From assembly GCA_033002965.1 (NCBI GenBank), contig JAURVB010006221.1, positions 143,810 through 207,809 of the forward strand: DNA of 64,000 bases. Reading direction: 5' to 3'. Below the pieces are notes generated by a model. That model was not told where the DNA came from. It made no database searches and saw only the letters and a program-made list of their open reading frames with translations. This DNA comes from Piper betle. Lineage: Eukaryota; Streptophyta; Magnoliopsida; Piperales; Piperaceae. A program made the position numbers and the translations under genes. Of this stretch, positions 10,088 to 21,724 are shown one piece after another (within the stretch, counting starts at the first letter, position 1; the number at the start of each line of letters is the position of its first letter).

Positions 10088-12260
10088 TTAAATTAATCAA
10101 AATGTTCCCAATTATCATCCTTTGGGGACATGGTGGGCCGCAATGCACTCTCGCTTTGACTGGCCAATTCACCGCCGAAACGTAGGCAGTGAAGCATGCA
10201 TTTACGTTTTCATGTTTTCATGTAGCCAAAATTTATATTCAAGTGCAAGTAAAAGTTCACCAGCAAATAATTGCATTGCCATCCATCAATATTTCCATGA
10301 AAAAAGTTCACCACCACAAATAATTGCATTCTCATCCATCTATATTTCCATGAAAACTCCAATTATAAAATATGTACATCAAATAATTGCATCAATTATG
10401 ATTTCTTGCTTCTTAGTCCTAGACTTATATGTTTTACTCATCTTACTTAACATATCGAAGCACAAACAGCAATCTGTGCCGGTTTCGGTCACATATTTGT
10501 TCTGTAGCTAGGATATACGAACCGCATAATTAGAATACAAGATACTGTACGCCCGTCGTGTACTTGTAGTAATTTAATAGCTATCAATTTTTTTAAAGGG
10601 TAGCACTTGTTGTAAACTAAATCAAAAGACAAAAATGCGCACGTTTTACTTGTAGACTTGTAGTACCTCGTAAACCGAGGAAGATGGAGACGTATGATCA
10701 CCAGCCCGTACTAGTGAAACAGGTACCGCATGCAGATGCATTTGCATCCATAATTGAAATTTCAGTCTAGTCATGTGGTCCTAGAGTGAGTATCGACTAC
10801 AAGCAGTTCATGTTAAAGATTAATTATTTCCCATTCTGTGAAAAGAGAATGCACTATTACTCTGTTGTTATTTCTTTTGAACGATGGTAGATCTCATTTT
10901 TGTTTCACTTCGACCCAGTTATATCACTCCCGCATTCAAAAAAACTAAATAAACACTATTGTTTTTGAAAAGAGTACACGTGAAGGCTAGATTGCAGCTT
11001 CATTAAATAATGATGAGCTACAGCACATGATTTGTAAATTTACAAGTAATTAATTAATTAATTACCCACAACACATGAATATTAGCAAATGAATTATTGT
11101 TTGTAAGGTATCATGAATCTGCACTTATATTTCTGGAGAAAAACTATATGAGATGGACTATATAATTTTGATTGAAAATATGCATGCATGATAAGTGATC
11201 AAAATGGCAAACATCTTAATACAATTTTCCGCATCTCATTATCATTCTGATTAGCACTGACTGCCAACTGGACAAGATTTTGTGTGGATAAGACTAGAGC
11301 ATGATAGAATAGTCAAGATTGCCACCCACCTATTCCTTTGGATATATCAGATCAAATCTGCAGACAGAGTCAATGTATGCAGGCTGTTTAAGGATGCTTC
11401 TGTAGAACAAGGATACGAGTGAAAGGCGTTCGTTTTCGTCTGAAGGCTTGCGTCCTTTCATTTAATCTAATTGAGAGAGACAGCACATAAATTTCTCTTG
11501 TTTAGACTTTTCGTTTCCACCGACGTAGAAAATCGCCTCTTACTGCGACAAAGTAATCGCCAACTCTGCTTAAATATGTTGGGGATGATAATTTACATGA
11601 ATAACAAGAGGGTTGGTTGAACTTTTAATTGTTTTTCTAATACGTTCATTGCAACTATTTCCGAATCGTTACAAAGGCACCCGGAGAAATTTTTTTGCAT
11701 TTTGTCAAACAATTCCACTATTTTAAGTACCGAGATTATTCGTAATTTGTCAGTAGTTGAGCTTTCTTTTTTCGTGGTTACAAACATTTTTTTAATTATA
11801 TGCTTTGGAAAGAGTCTTCTTTTAATTATGAAAAAAGTTTTGCTTCTTGTGCCAAATACGATTAAGGAAGTACTTTTTCTTGGATTTTCTTTTAAAACAC
11901 AGTCCGTACTCGTACTTAATACAAAAGACAGCCTTTTTTTATAAAAAGCTCTGGGATTCAAATCGGACAAGTTATCAACAAGAGACTTTTTATTAAAAAA
12001 TAAAAAAATATTTTAAAAATTCTAGAAGGTCATACGTAATTGTTAAATTTAAAAACAAATTTTAATGATTATTAATCTAGATCTTGCTGTTATTTAACCT
12101 ACGTTATAGATGGTAATTGTACGTTTATTGGCTTACGTGGCTGGTGTTAGTTGACGTGAGTAATTTTTTATCCCCTTATTAAAGCTGGGGACATTATAGA
12201 TAATTTGTATATTTTATTTTTTTATAATTATGAACAATTTCATCCTTCACAAAAATTTCA
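10088..12260. repeat. Duplicate of the GRP1 upstream region, without a gene
   Basis: Aligns along its length with 14197-16265, starting AATTAATCAAAATGTTCC and sharing CTCGCTTTGACTGGCC and GCGTCCTTTCATTTAATC. In the partner copy this DNA lies just upstream of the TATA box of GRP1 (minus strand). Here the duplicated part stops before the TATA box, and no GRP exon lies to its left. It is therefore a promoter-distal copy without its gene. Short reading frames inside it look like chance. Confidence 0.75.
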
Positions 12261-12277
12261 AAAATAGATAAAAAACT

Positions 12278-12285
<8 letters not shown>

Positions 12286-12316
<31 letters not shown>

Positions 12317-12660
12317 GGTTATTGTACCGTGTTGTAGCTGCCTTGGGGGTTGGGGGGGGGGGCGGGGGCGACGCGTGGGGGAGGACGTTGTCCGCAGGGG
12401 AGGGGGCTACAGGCGGGGGCAGGGGGCGGCGGCTGGAGTGGAGGGAGCAGCGGGAAGGGGCGACGGGAACGGCGGGAATCCAGTGGGTGGGACGCCAGGT
12501 AAGGGCAGGCAGGGGGACCAATGGGAAGCCAGGGGTGGCAGCTGTAGCCGGGAGCAGCAGCTGTCAGGCAATGGGGGTGGGTGGAAGAGTTGGGGGCCGT
12601 TGGATTTCAATCTAACAAAATCCAACAGCTCCTTCTGTTATGCTGCATATGTACTGCCAG

Positions 12661-12710
<50 letters not shown>
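12286..12710. mobile_element. (TA)n-flanked GC-rich module (Micron-like), second example
   Basis: Bounded by (TA)n tracts at about 12286-12314 and 12664-12710. The centre (12345-12595) is G-rich. Its right part has an imperfect stem, GCCGTTGGATTT against AAATCCAACAGC (about 12597-12630), the same stem core as at 5355-5440. It sits exactly where the two GRP1-region duplicates stop aligning. Confidence 0.5.
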
Positions 12711-12713
<3 letters not shown>

Positions 12714-12714
12714 A

Positions 12715-12965
12715 AAAGAAAGAAGTACATATGATGTCAAAATATAATATACATAGATATGGAACATGTCTACAGGCAATGACAAATTTTACTCCGGGTC
12801 CGTGCTATCATCTATGCCGGGGAAAATTGTCAAGCTTTTTGAGCAACATCGACTGGACACATTCAAAAGGGTAAAAAATTTTCAACATCGGGTGCAAGGG
12901 ACAATTGTATAATCTGAATTACAACTAGTCAGATCAATTACCTGTTCAGTCAAAAATATACTAGT
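12715..12965. repeat. Duplicate segment pairing with 17505-17755
   Basis: Shares GATGTCAAAATATAATAT, AGCTTTTTGAGCA, GACACATTCAAAAGGG and ATCAATTACCTGTTCAGT with 17505-17755. Together with 10088-12260/14197-16265 it shows that a region of at least 4 kb was duplicated in tandem here. Confidence 0.7.
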
Positions 12966-13394
12966 TGGTTGTACTAAATGTCATGCGAGTTTACATATCA
13001 TGCCACTTGCGAAAAAAAATTGCACGATCGGTAACGAGATGTGCACAGACGCTGTTCAAACGATTGTGCCGTTAAATAAATTTTTCGGAAACAAGAGTAA
13101 TTAAAACACGCGCACGCAGCGGTTCTTACCAGTTTCAAAGCTTCATACAAAGTACGTACATGCATTACGCCATGAACAGTAGCACTAGTACAAAACAGCA
13201 CTCTAAATAGATCCGTGGACATCTCCACCAGATTACAATAGAGCAGCTGGGTTTATTATTTACAGTAAAGCAACTGAATACATAGTTGCATTACTTGCAC
13301 GTACGTTTTATTAGTACACACTGGCCCATGGTCATACTTCAACAGCTACATATTTAAGCACATATATTTGAGCCAGTGCTTGACTTGGGTCTTC

Positions 13395-14041
13395 TTAGTT
13401 TTGAGGTTTGGCCTCGGCCGCAACGAACGCAGCTTCCTCAGCAGCAGTGCAGCACTTATGTCCGCAGTAGTGTTTGCATTTACCACCATAACCGCCGCCA
13501 TATTTTCCATGGCCGCCGCCGTATCCGCCATGACCGCCGCCATATCCTTTGTGGCCGCCGCCATATCCGCCATATCCTTTGCCGCCACCGCCGTATCCAC
13601 CGCCTTTTCCGTAGTTCTCGGTCTCTACCGCTGGATCCACTGCATTTACAATTCATCGAAGTAATTAATTAGAACCACAGACCACCATACATATTGTATA
13701 TACGTCGTAAAAGAAATATGTGTATACATCGAGCGCCAACTCAGAGACAAGTCTAAAAGCTGATAAAAATTGGTTGCCGAGCTACTATGTATAACAAATT
13801 TGATCAATATTAACTAAACATCTTTGTTCGTAATATATTATTAATTATTTCTTACTCGATCGGCAATATCAATTCTGAAATATATGTATATATAATCGCA
13901 TATAAGAGATAGATAGCTAGCTGGTCCTGACGAGTAAATTTCACCTTCGACACTCTTCTCGGTGGCCTCGGCAACCTCAGAGGAGACTAGAAAAACAACG
14001 GCCAATAGAAGGCCCAAAGCAAGAGCAGTCCTTGCATTCAT
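13395..14041 (-). CDS. GRP1, secreted glycine-rich protein with Cys-rich C terminus (exons 14041..13945, 13639..13395)
   Basis: Exon 1 (97 nt) encodes MNARTALALGLLLAVVF, a clear signal peptide, then an acidic stretch. The intron has GT at 13944-13943 and ends TGCAG at 13640, and the phases fit (one base plus two). Exon 2 begins with DPAVETENYGKGGG, runs through GGYGGGH-type repeats and ends with a Cys-rich tail, CKHYCGHKCC, then AEEAA and KPQN. The mature protein of about 90 residues should go to the apoplast or cell wall; GRPs of this layout bind wall components or wall-associated kinases through the Cys tail. GRP2 shares the AEEAA-V-A-KPQN ending, so both are one family. A TATA box lies at about 14118. 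Frame, splice sites and start are all intact. Confidence 0.8.
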
Positions 14042-14115
14042 TTTTCCCTTGGTTCGAAGTACAAGGAACTCACTAAGCAAAGTGGGAGATTGTATATAAG
14101 TGAAGAGCTATCTGG

Positions 14116-14127
14116 CTCTATTTATAG
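14116..14127 (-). promoter_or_regulatory. TATA box of GRP1
   Basis: On the minus strand this reads CCTATAAATAGA, about 75 bases upstream of the GRP1 start codon, a good plant TATA box in the expected place. Confidence 0.7.
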
Positions 14128-14196
14128 GCGTCAGTAGTGTCATGGTTAAGCCTATGTGTCATTTTTGAAGGCAGAAATTTGAAGAGAGGTTCAAAA

Positions 14197-16265
14197 ATAA
14201 ATTAATCAAAATGTTCCTGATTCTCATCCTTCGGGGACAATGGTGGGCCACAATGTACTCTCGCTTTGACTGGCCAATTCACCTCCGAAACGTAGGCAGT
14301 GACGCATGCATTTACGTTTTCATATTTTCATGTAGCCCAAATATATATTCAAGTACAAGTAAAAGTTCACCACCAAATAATTGCATTGTCATCCATCAAT
14401 ATTTCCATGAAAAAAAGTTCACCACCACAAATAATTGCATCAATTATCAGTGCACGCAAAAACCACACACGGCTAAGATTGTGCCACGTTAATTTTATTA
14501 CACCAACCTTGTCACGTGTTATGTGCCTGCTTTTGCAGCTTGCTTCTTAGTCCTCGGCTTATATGTTTTACTCATCTTATTTAACATATCGAAACTCAAA
14601 CCGCAATCTGTGCCGTGTTTTGATCCGCATGATTAGAATACTAGGATACTGTACGCCCGTCATTTACTTGTAGTAATTAAATAGCTATCAATTTTTTTAA
14701 ATGGTAGCACTTGTTTTACTCTTAATCAAAAGACAAAAAGCGCGCATTTTTTACTTGTAGACTGGTACGAGCTCGAAAAACGAAGAAGATGGAAACGTAT
14801 GATCACCAACCAGCACTAGTAGAACAGGTACTGCATGCGAATGCATTTGTATCCATAATTTAAATTTCAGTTTAGTCGTGGTCCTAGAGTGAGTATCGAC
14901 TACTTGCAGTTCATGCCAATGATTAATTATTTCCCGTTCTGTGAAAATATAATGTACTACTCTGTTGTTATTTCTGTTGAACGATGGCAGATTTCATTTT
15001 TGTTTCACTTCAACCCAGTTATATCATTCCCACATACAAAAAAAAAACACTAAATAAATACTATTTTTCTCCAAAAGAGTGCATGTGAAAGCCAGATGGC
15101 TGCTTCATTAAATAATGATGAGCCACAGCACATGAATTGTATATTTACAAGTAATTAATTAATTAATTACCCACAACACATGAATATTAGCAAATGAATT
15201 ATTGTTTGTAAGATATACATAAATCTGCACTTAAATTGTGAGAGAAAATATATCTAAGTTGGGACTATATAATTTTAATCGACAATATTCATGCACGATA
15301 AGTGAATCAAAACGGCTAACATCTTACTACAATTTTCCGCATCTCATTATCATTCTAATTAGCACCGACTACCAACTGGACAAGATTTTGTGGAGATAAC
15401 AATCGAGCATGATAGAATAGTCAAGATTGCCACCTAGCTACTGAGTTGGATATATCAGATCAAATCTGCAGACATGAGTCAACGTATGCAGGCTGTTTAA
15501 CAAGGACACGAGTGAAAGGCCTTCGTTTTCGTCTGAAGGCTTGCGTCCTTTCATTTAATCTAATTGAGAGAAACAGAACATAAATTTCTCTTGTTTTAGA
15601 CTTTTCGTCTCCACTGACGTAGAAAATCGCTTCTTACTGCAACTAATCACCAACTCTGCTATTAAATATGTTGGGGATGATAATTTACATAAATAACAAG
15701 AGGGTTGGTAGAACTTTTAATTGTTTTTCTAATACGTTCATTGCAACTATTTCCGAATCGTTACAAAGGCACCCGGAGAAAATTTTCTTGCCTTTTGTCA
15801 AACAATTCCAGTATTTTAAGTCCCAAGATTATTCGTAATTATTCTGTAGTTGAGCGTTTCTTTTTCGTGGTTACAAACATTTTTTTACTTATATGCTTTG
15901 GAAAAAGTCAGCTTTTTAATTATGAAAAAGTTTTGCCTCTTGTGCCAATTACGATTAAGGGAATACTTTTTTTAAGCTCTAGGATTGAAAAAGCTCTAGG
16001 ATTCAAACCTTAATGATAGTAATAGAGTTCTTAATCTAGATCTTGCCATTATTTAACCTATGTTATAGACGGTAATTATACGTTCAGAGGGCTTACGTAA
16101 TTGGTAGTAGATGATAATGAGTAATTTTTTAATAATATATTTTCACAATATCCCCTTATGAAATATGAGGACATTATTGATAATTTGTATATTTTATTTT
16201 ATATAATTATGTACAATTTCATCCTTCAAAAAATTTCAAAAACAGATAAGAAAAACTATTTTATA
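14197..16265. repeat. GRP1 upstream region, duplicate of 10088-12260
   Basis: This copy is still attached to the GRP1 gene on its left. Similarity to the partner runs from AATTAATCAAAATGTTCC to ACAGATAAGAAAAACTATT. Tracts such as AATTAATTAATTAATTACCC (near 15152) are shared. No coding content was accepted. Confidence 0.75.
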
Positions 16266-19200
16266 TATAAAATGGTTGTTGTACCTGAACTATGTGTAAG
16301 ATTATTAATTAATTTAATAATGAATTAAATCTCATTATGTTTGGTTAATAGATAAATTAAAACTCTAAGTTTTAAAGAATCATATTATTTATAATTGTAA
16401 TATGGGTAATTGAATGAACTTAGTTTCGAGCTATGTGTTACCTTTATAAAAAGAAAATTAGCTTAACTTGAAATTATATTTTCAAAGTTATATATGCACT
16501 ATCAAAGAGAAGCACTGTAGCTATTCTATGGTTCGTGTTTATGTGACCTTTCTTAATTAATGAAAATGACAGTATTAATGACAGACTTAATTATAATGGA
16601 GTTACTGTGTCTAAAAATTATTAACACTTTATTTACGTGAACATAAAAAAAGTAGATCTTGGGCGATAAGGTAATAATTACTCTTAATTATGCACAAACA
16701 AAATAAGTAGTCCTTAACAACAATATTTTTGGATTAAGACCTAAACTTAAATATTGTGACACTTCCCCGTTCTCTCAGCCTATTGAGATATCCCTGTCTT
16801 CCTCACGAAAAATTGATTATATTATAAACTATCAAGTATTTGGAACTTGAAATGTAAATGGATCAGTTGTTTGTGATGAATGATTATAACATTTATAATT
16901 AAGTGAGACAACCATTAAGAGCCGGTAATTTTCCTTGGATCTGTGTACACATATAAAACAAAAATATTTATTGGATGTTAGCCTCAGTCAATTGTTGAGA
17001 TGGATAGTTTTAATATTTTTTTTGAGTAAAAAATACTTTTAAGCCGACTCAACTTCGTAATTTGACAAGTTAAACTCTTTAACGAGAGATTTGATAATTA
17101 ACTCTTTGAATCAAATCATAAAATTTATAAAAATATATTATTTTTTTAATAAATTAATTAAACTAATATTTTTAAGTAATATAAATTATATATTTATCAA
17201 TTTGAAATATTAAAAGAAAAATATATACTAATTATATATAATTATTTATTTATATAATTAAAAATTCAAAAAATAACTAAGAGGAAGGCGATTCTAAGTC
17301 GAGTCGAATCCATGACGTGCAAGAGCGACACCACTCCATTACATGTCAAATCAAATTAATATAAAAGATGCCACCCACAGATTTCGACCTAGGCGGTAGA
17401 AGAAGAATCAAATTTCTTAAAGTAGATAAAAATCAAATATGTTTCTTTCGATGTTTTTAACGATTATGACTATACTACGTGAACAGTATATAGTAAGTTT
17501 AGGAAAAAACAAAATATAAAAAATGTCAAAATATAATATATATAAATATGGAATATGTCTACATGCTGTGCTATAACAAATTTTAGTTGGGATCCGTGGC
17601 TATCATTTATGCCGTGGAAAATTGCCAAGCTTTTTGAGCAGCATCGACTAGACACATTCAAAAGGGACAATTTTTTCAACATCACGTGGTAGGGACAATT
17701 GTATAATCTGAAATACAACTAGCCAGATCAATTACCTGTTCAGTTAAGATCATTAGATGAAATCAGATTGAAGGTTGTATTTGTTTGTTATCTCTCATGC
17801 ATGTGCATGTGTCTCACAATAAATGAAACGAACACTGTGGAGCCGGTGAATAACTAAGTAATACAGTGCGAGTAGTTCCCAATATAATATTTTTTCGATA
17901 TAATATTTATTTATCCTATATAAGTGCAAAAAGCTGATATTAGACAGACGGCCTTTAAGTCGATTCGAATTTTTCGGGCATTCAATATTACCATCGACTT
18001 AACACCCAAAATTACTCCTTATCGCTTCAAAGCTAATTAACATTCGTCAGAATTGTTTTTTTAAACACTAAAAATAACACCACATTTGCCCTAGTACTAT
18101 ATAATCAATCCATACGCGCTCTTACCATTAATCATCCGAGGGAACACATTAGTTTACTTTATATTTTTTACAAATATATATGTACTTGTAGCTGGACAAT
18201 CAAATATTCTTCTTTTTTGTCTCTACACAAACATAGTGGTCATTCTACACCAAACAATTTGTTAAATGCTATACGAAACAAAGATATGCAAGCTATTAAA
18301 TTTAGTTGTATCAATGCGATTAGTGTGAGAGTGTAAGATAATAATAGCACTTGATGTCAAAAAGAAAAAATCGAAGTACAAAAATAAAAAAACAGGTATA
18401 CATCATAAAACAGGGTTTCTAAAATTTGAATTTTGTTACATATATTTTATGTGAATTACGTTCAATATGAACCATTGCATTATAACAACGACAGCTGGGT
18501 GATAAGGACAAATTTAGGTAGCATGTGCATTTCAATGAATGACTAGATTTACGTATTGCTGATATTTTAACTTTGTTAATGACATACAATCTCAATTTTT
18601 ATTATAGTCCAAAAGAAGAAATTTAGAACCCTGTAATATATTCGGCATATTACTCTATTAAAAATCGATCGATAAAACATAATAAAATGTTATACATAAC
18701 CATAAAATGGTCCAATCATATAATTTTAGCTAGAGTAGGGATTCATATGTAGTTGTAGAACTTTTGGGAGTTATCAAGACCATATTGTAAAAACTCAAAA
18801 CTGAGACTCGAATCAAAATGTCAGGGAGTCGACTCAACCGAGAATCATTTATATTAAATTTTAATTATATAAATAAAAAATTATATGAAATTAGACAAGA
18901 TATCGTGACATCCGCGGCCTATATCGAATAAATTTTTATTTTGTAAATAAACCCTCATCGAATAATGAGATATAGTATAATAATTTAACATCTTATATAT
19001 AAATTTTGATTGATTTAAAGATATATCATATTTAAATAAAAAATATGAATTGTACTTATTTATTTTTATTATATATTTTTTCAAGACTTTAAAGATATAA
19101 TATATTTAAATAAAAAATAAATTATAATTATTTAATTTTTTATAATAATTTTTTAAGATAATTGATAGACTCTTATTAATATGAAGTTAAAAATTAAGAT

Positions 19201-20099
19201 TAATTGGGTTTGAACTCGCGATCTTTTACTACAAAAGATATTTTTATTATTTAAAAAAAGGTTAACAAAATTTAAACCAGTTACTCTTTTTTTTAGACTT
19301 TTCTTATATTTCGATTGACTGATTTTCCTTCATACTTTTAATCTCAAGCCAATATTGAGTTTCACTTTTATTAATAAGAGTATATTAGTACATATTACAC
19401 TTTTAATACTTAAAATTGATAATTACATGATTTACATTGCTTTAAAATATCAATTTAGTTATTCTAAAGAAAAATAATATATTTTAATAACTTATATAAC
19501 ATGACTTGGGATTTAATCAATGCCAGGTAATATATCATGAATCATGAGCGGAGTTGGTTTGACAAGCTACGAAGTAGAGTCGACTTGAAGATCAATTTTT
19601 TAAAATAAAAAATATGTTCTAAAACTATGATAAAGATGCAAATGTTATAAAAATGTAGAAACAAATCTTCATGTTCCATAAATATGTACTATTTTTAGGT
19701 ATTATTACAAGAAAAATATCAACTTGTAAGAAGTATCCATATTCTTAAAGGTTATCCTCTTTGTTCTCCTTCCTCTTTCACGTTTTTAGCACATAACCTT
19801 TAAACTTCTCCGGCCTCTGGAAATTCAGGCTCAAAAAATTCATCTAATTTATAACTAAGTGTGTATATTTAATTTAAGTTAGATTCTATTTTACTAAAAA
19901 AAGGTACCCAACAAGAACTTAAATATTGCATTAAAGTGATGGTATACATAAATGATATAGCGATGAATTTTATAATCAACGGCAAGTAGGCTTTTAATAA
20001 CGACTTACTGCAATAAACTATAAACTATATTCGTATATCAAACATACAAAATAAACTGATAAATTAATCATTTAAAATAAGCTATCATGATATTATTTT
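16266..20099. other. AT-rich intergenic DNA
   Basis: No gene was recognised in nearly 4 kb. It contains 17505-17755 (duplicate of 12715-12965) and, near 18957-19240, an AT-rich dispersed repeat beginning CGAATAATGAGATATAG, related to the one in the first intron at 836. Confidence 0.5.
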
Positions 20100-21081
20100 T
20101 TATTCTTTACATGTTAATTTATCGCCTTTGATCAGAGACCACCGTGCTCATCGCCACTAAATTTGGTGGCAAAACAATTTTCGTTTCAGTAATCTTTTGT
20201 TAATATCATATCCTATTTTGTTTTAATTTTTGTTAATAGGTGGCAACCGTGCGGTTCCTTTTAAAATATTTTCATGGGTTTCAAATATAATAAATTACCC
20301 GGGGCCAAGGATTTAGCATAAAGTGTTACCACAATCTAAATCAGAAGAGATTAATTCAATTATTATATATTTTTTAAACATCATTAATTAATATAATTTA
20401 TACAAATATAACACGTGATATAATAAATCTCTACACGTCAGCGGGATATTTTAGAAATGTATCCTATCTATCTAGGAATAATATATTTTTATTATTTTAT
20501 TTTTTATTTTTTTTATTTTTTTGCCGACGGGGCTTCTATGGTAGCTGGCAGTGCCCATCGGATTCGTCAGAGATAGAGGGGTTCCGGTACCACCCACATT
20601 AACAGCCAATCAGATTTCTCAGGTTCTAAATAATATATCACAGAAATTATAAAATATGTCCTCCAAAATTTGTAAAATTAGGGATAAGTAGGGGCGGTTT
20701 TCTTACGATCAGACTTGGCTTTGTTCACCTATGAAAATACGAGCGTCTACATAAACTAAACACTGAGAACATTTGTTTCAAAGGTTGACCGAATTAGCGT
20801 CGTAGTTATTTGAAGTGATTCCTCGTCCTTCAAATTAAAGATAAATCCCATCCAATTAGCTTTGTCGAAGCATAACGTACGTTGTGCAAAGCCTCGTCGA
20901 GGGATCAAACGACAAAACAAGCCCTTGTAAAGAGTTAATTTCGAGGTACTGTGAATTATGGCTCCACGGAAAGAGGGCAAAACGAAGGAGATTCCAAACA
21001 GAAGGATAGACACATAGCTTTGATACAATAATGTTGGTGTAAAGCAACCAACCAGTTGCTTATGCACGCATTATTAAGACG

Positions 21082-21187
21082 CTAGAGCAAGCAGAACTCT
21101 TAGATCATACAAGAGTATATATACTCATAACGCACGCCGGCTAGAGATCTTTTTGAGAGCTCTCTTAATTAGTTTTGAGGCTTATCC
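21082..21187. repeat. 3' end of GRP2, arm of an intragenic inverted repeat
   Basis: This stretch, the last codons plus 3' UTR of GRP2, reappears in inverted orientation at 21625-21724 inside the intron. Shared words include AGATCATA, AAGAGTATAT, GAGAGCTCTCTTAATT and TTTTGAGGCTT. Confidence 0.8.
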
Positions 21188-21321
21188 AGGGCGTTAACAC
21201 GCGCAGCCTCCTCTGCCGTTGCGCAACACCTGCACCTACCGTAGTAACAGCATCTGTGGCAGCCACCACCGCCACCATAGTGGCCACCGCCGCCACAGTA
21301 ACCGCCGCGACAGTGACCACC

Positions 21322-21381
21322 GCCGCCTCCATGGTAACCGCCGCCTCCATGGTAACCGCCGCCTCCATGGTAACCGCCGCC
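21322..21381 (-). repeat. 18-bp coding repeat in GRP2
   Basis: The unit ACCGCCGCCTCCATGGTA (plus strand) stands at least three times in direct succession, coding a Tyr-His-Gly-Gly-Gly-Gly repeat on the minus strand. The copies are identical, which suggests recent expansion or homogenisation. Confidence 0.8.
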
Positions 21382-21624
21382 TCCGCCATAATATTGCGTA
21401 TCATAGCTGTCTGGCTTCACAGCCGCCGCCTCTACAGTACGCAACCAATATATGTTACAAAAATGCGGTATGAACACTAAGATATTTAGCATGATACTTA
21501 GACGTTAAACCTACGATTAATGATTAATTAAAACAAGAATCATAACATGGAAAAAGCCATGTACAGTGACATATCAAACATGTAAGTGGCCATATACGTA
21601 ATATTGATTAGTCTTTCTGATCAT

Positions 21625-21724
21625 GGGCAAGCCTCAAAACAAATTAAGAGAGCTCTCAAAACTATGTCTAGCCCGTATGCGTTATGGGCATATACTCTTA
21701 TGATCTAAGGGTTCTGCATGCTAG
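21625..21724. repeat. Inverted copy of the GRP2 3' end inside the GRP2 intron
   Basis: Read on the plus strand, GGCAAGCCTCAAAAC encodes the GKPQN ending of the gene, but with the stop codon changed to AAA, followed by the 3' UTR sequence. The paralogous intron at 32640-32880 lacks it: there GATCATGG runs directly into CTACTAAAAGAATTAA. It is a local insertion after the duplication of the gene. Confidence 0.8.

Noticed and set aside
13368..13672. Plus-strand frames of 98 residues over GRP1
   Set aside because: Antisense shadows of the Gly-rich exon; minus strand has signal peptide, splice sites and TATA box.
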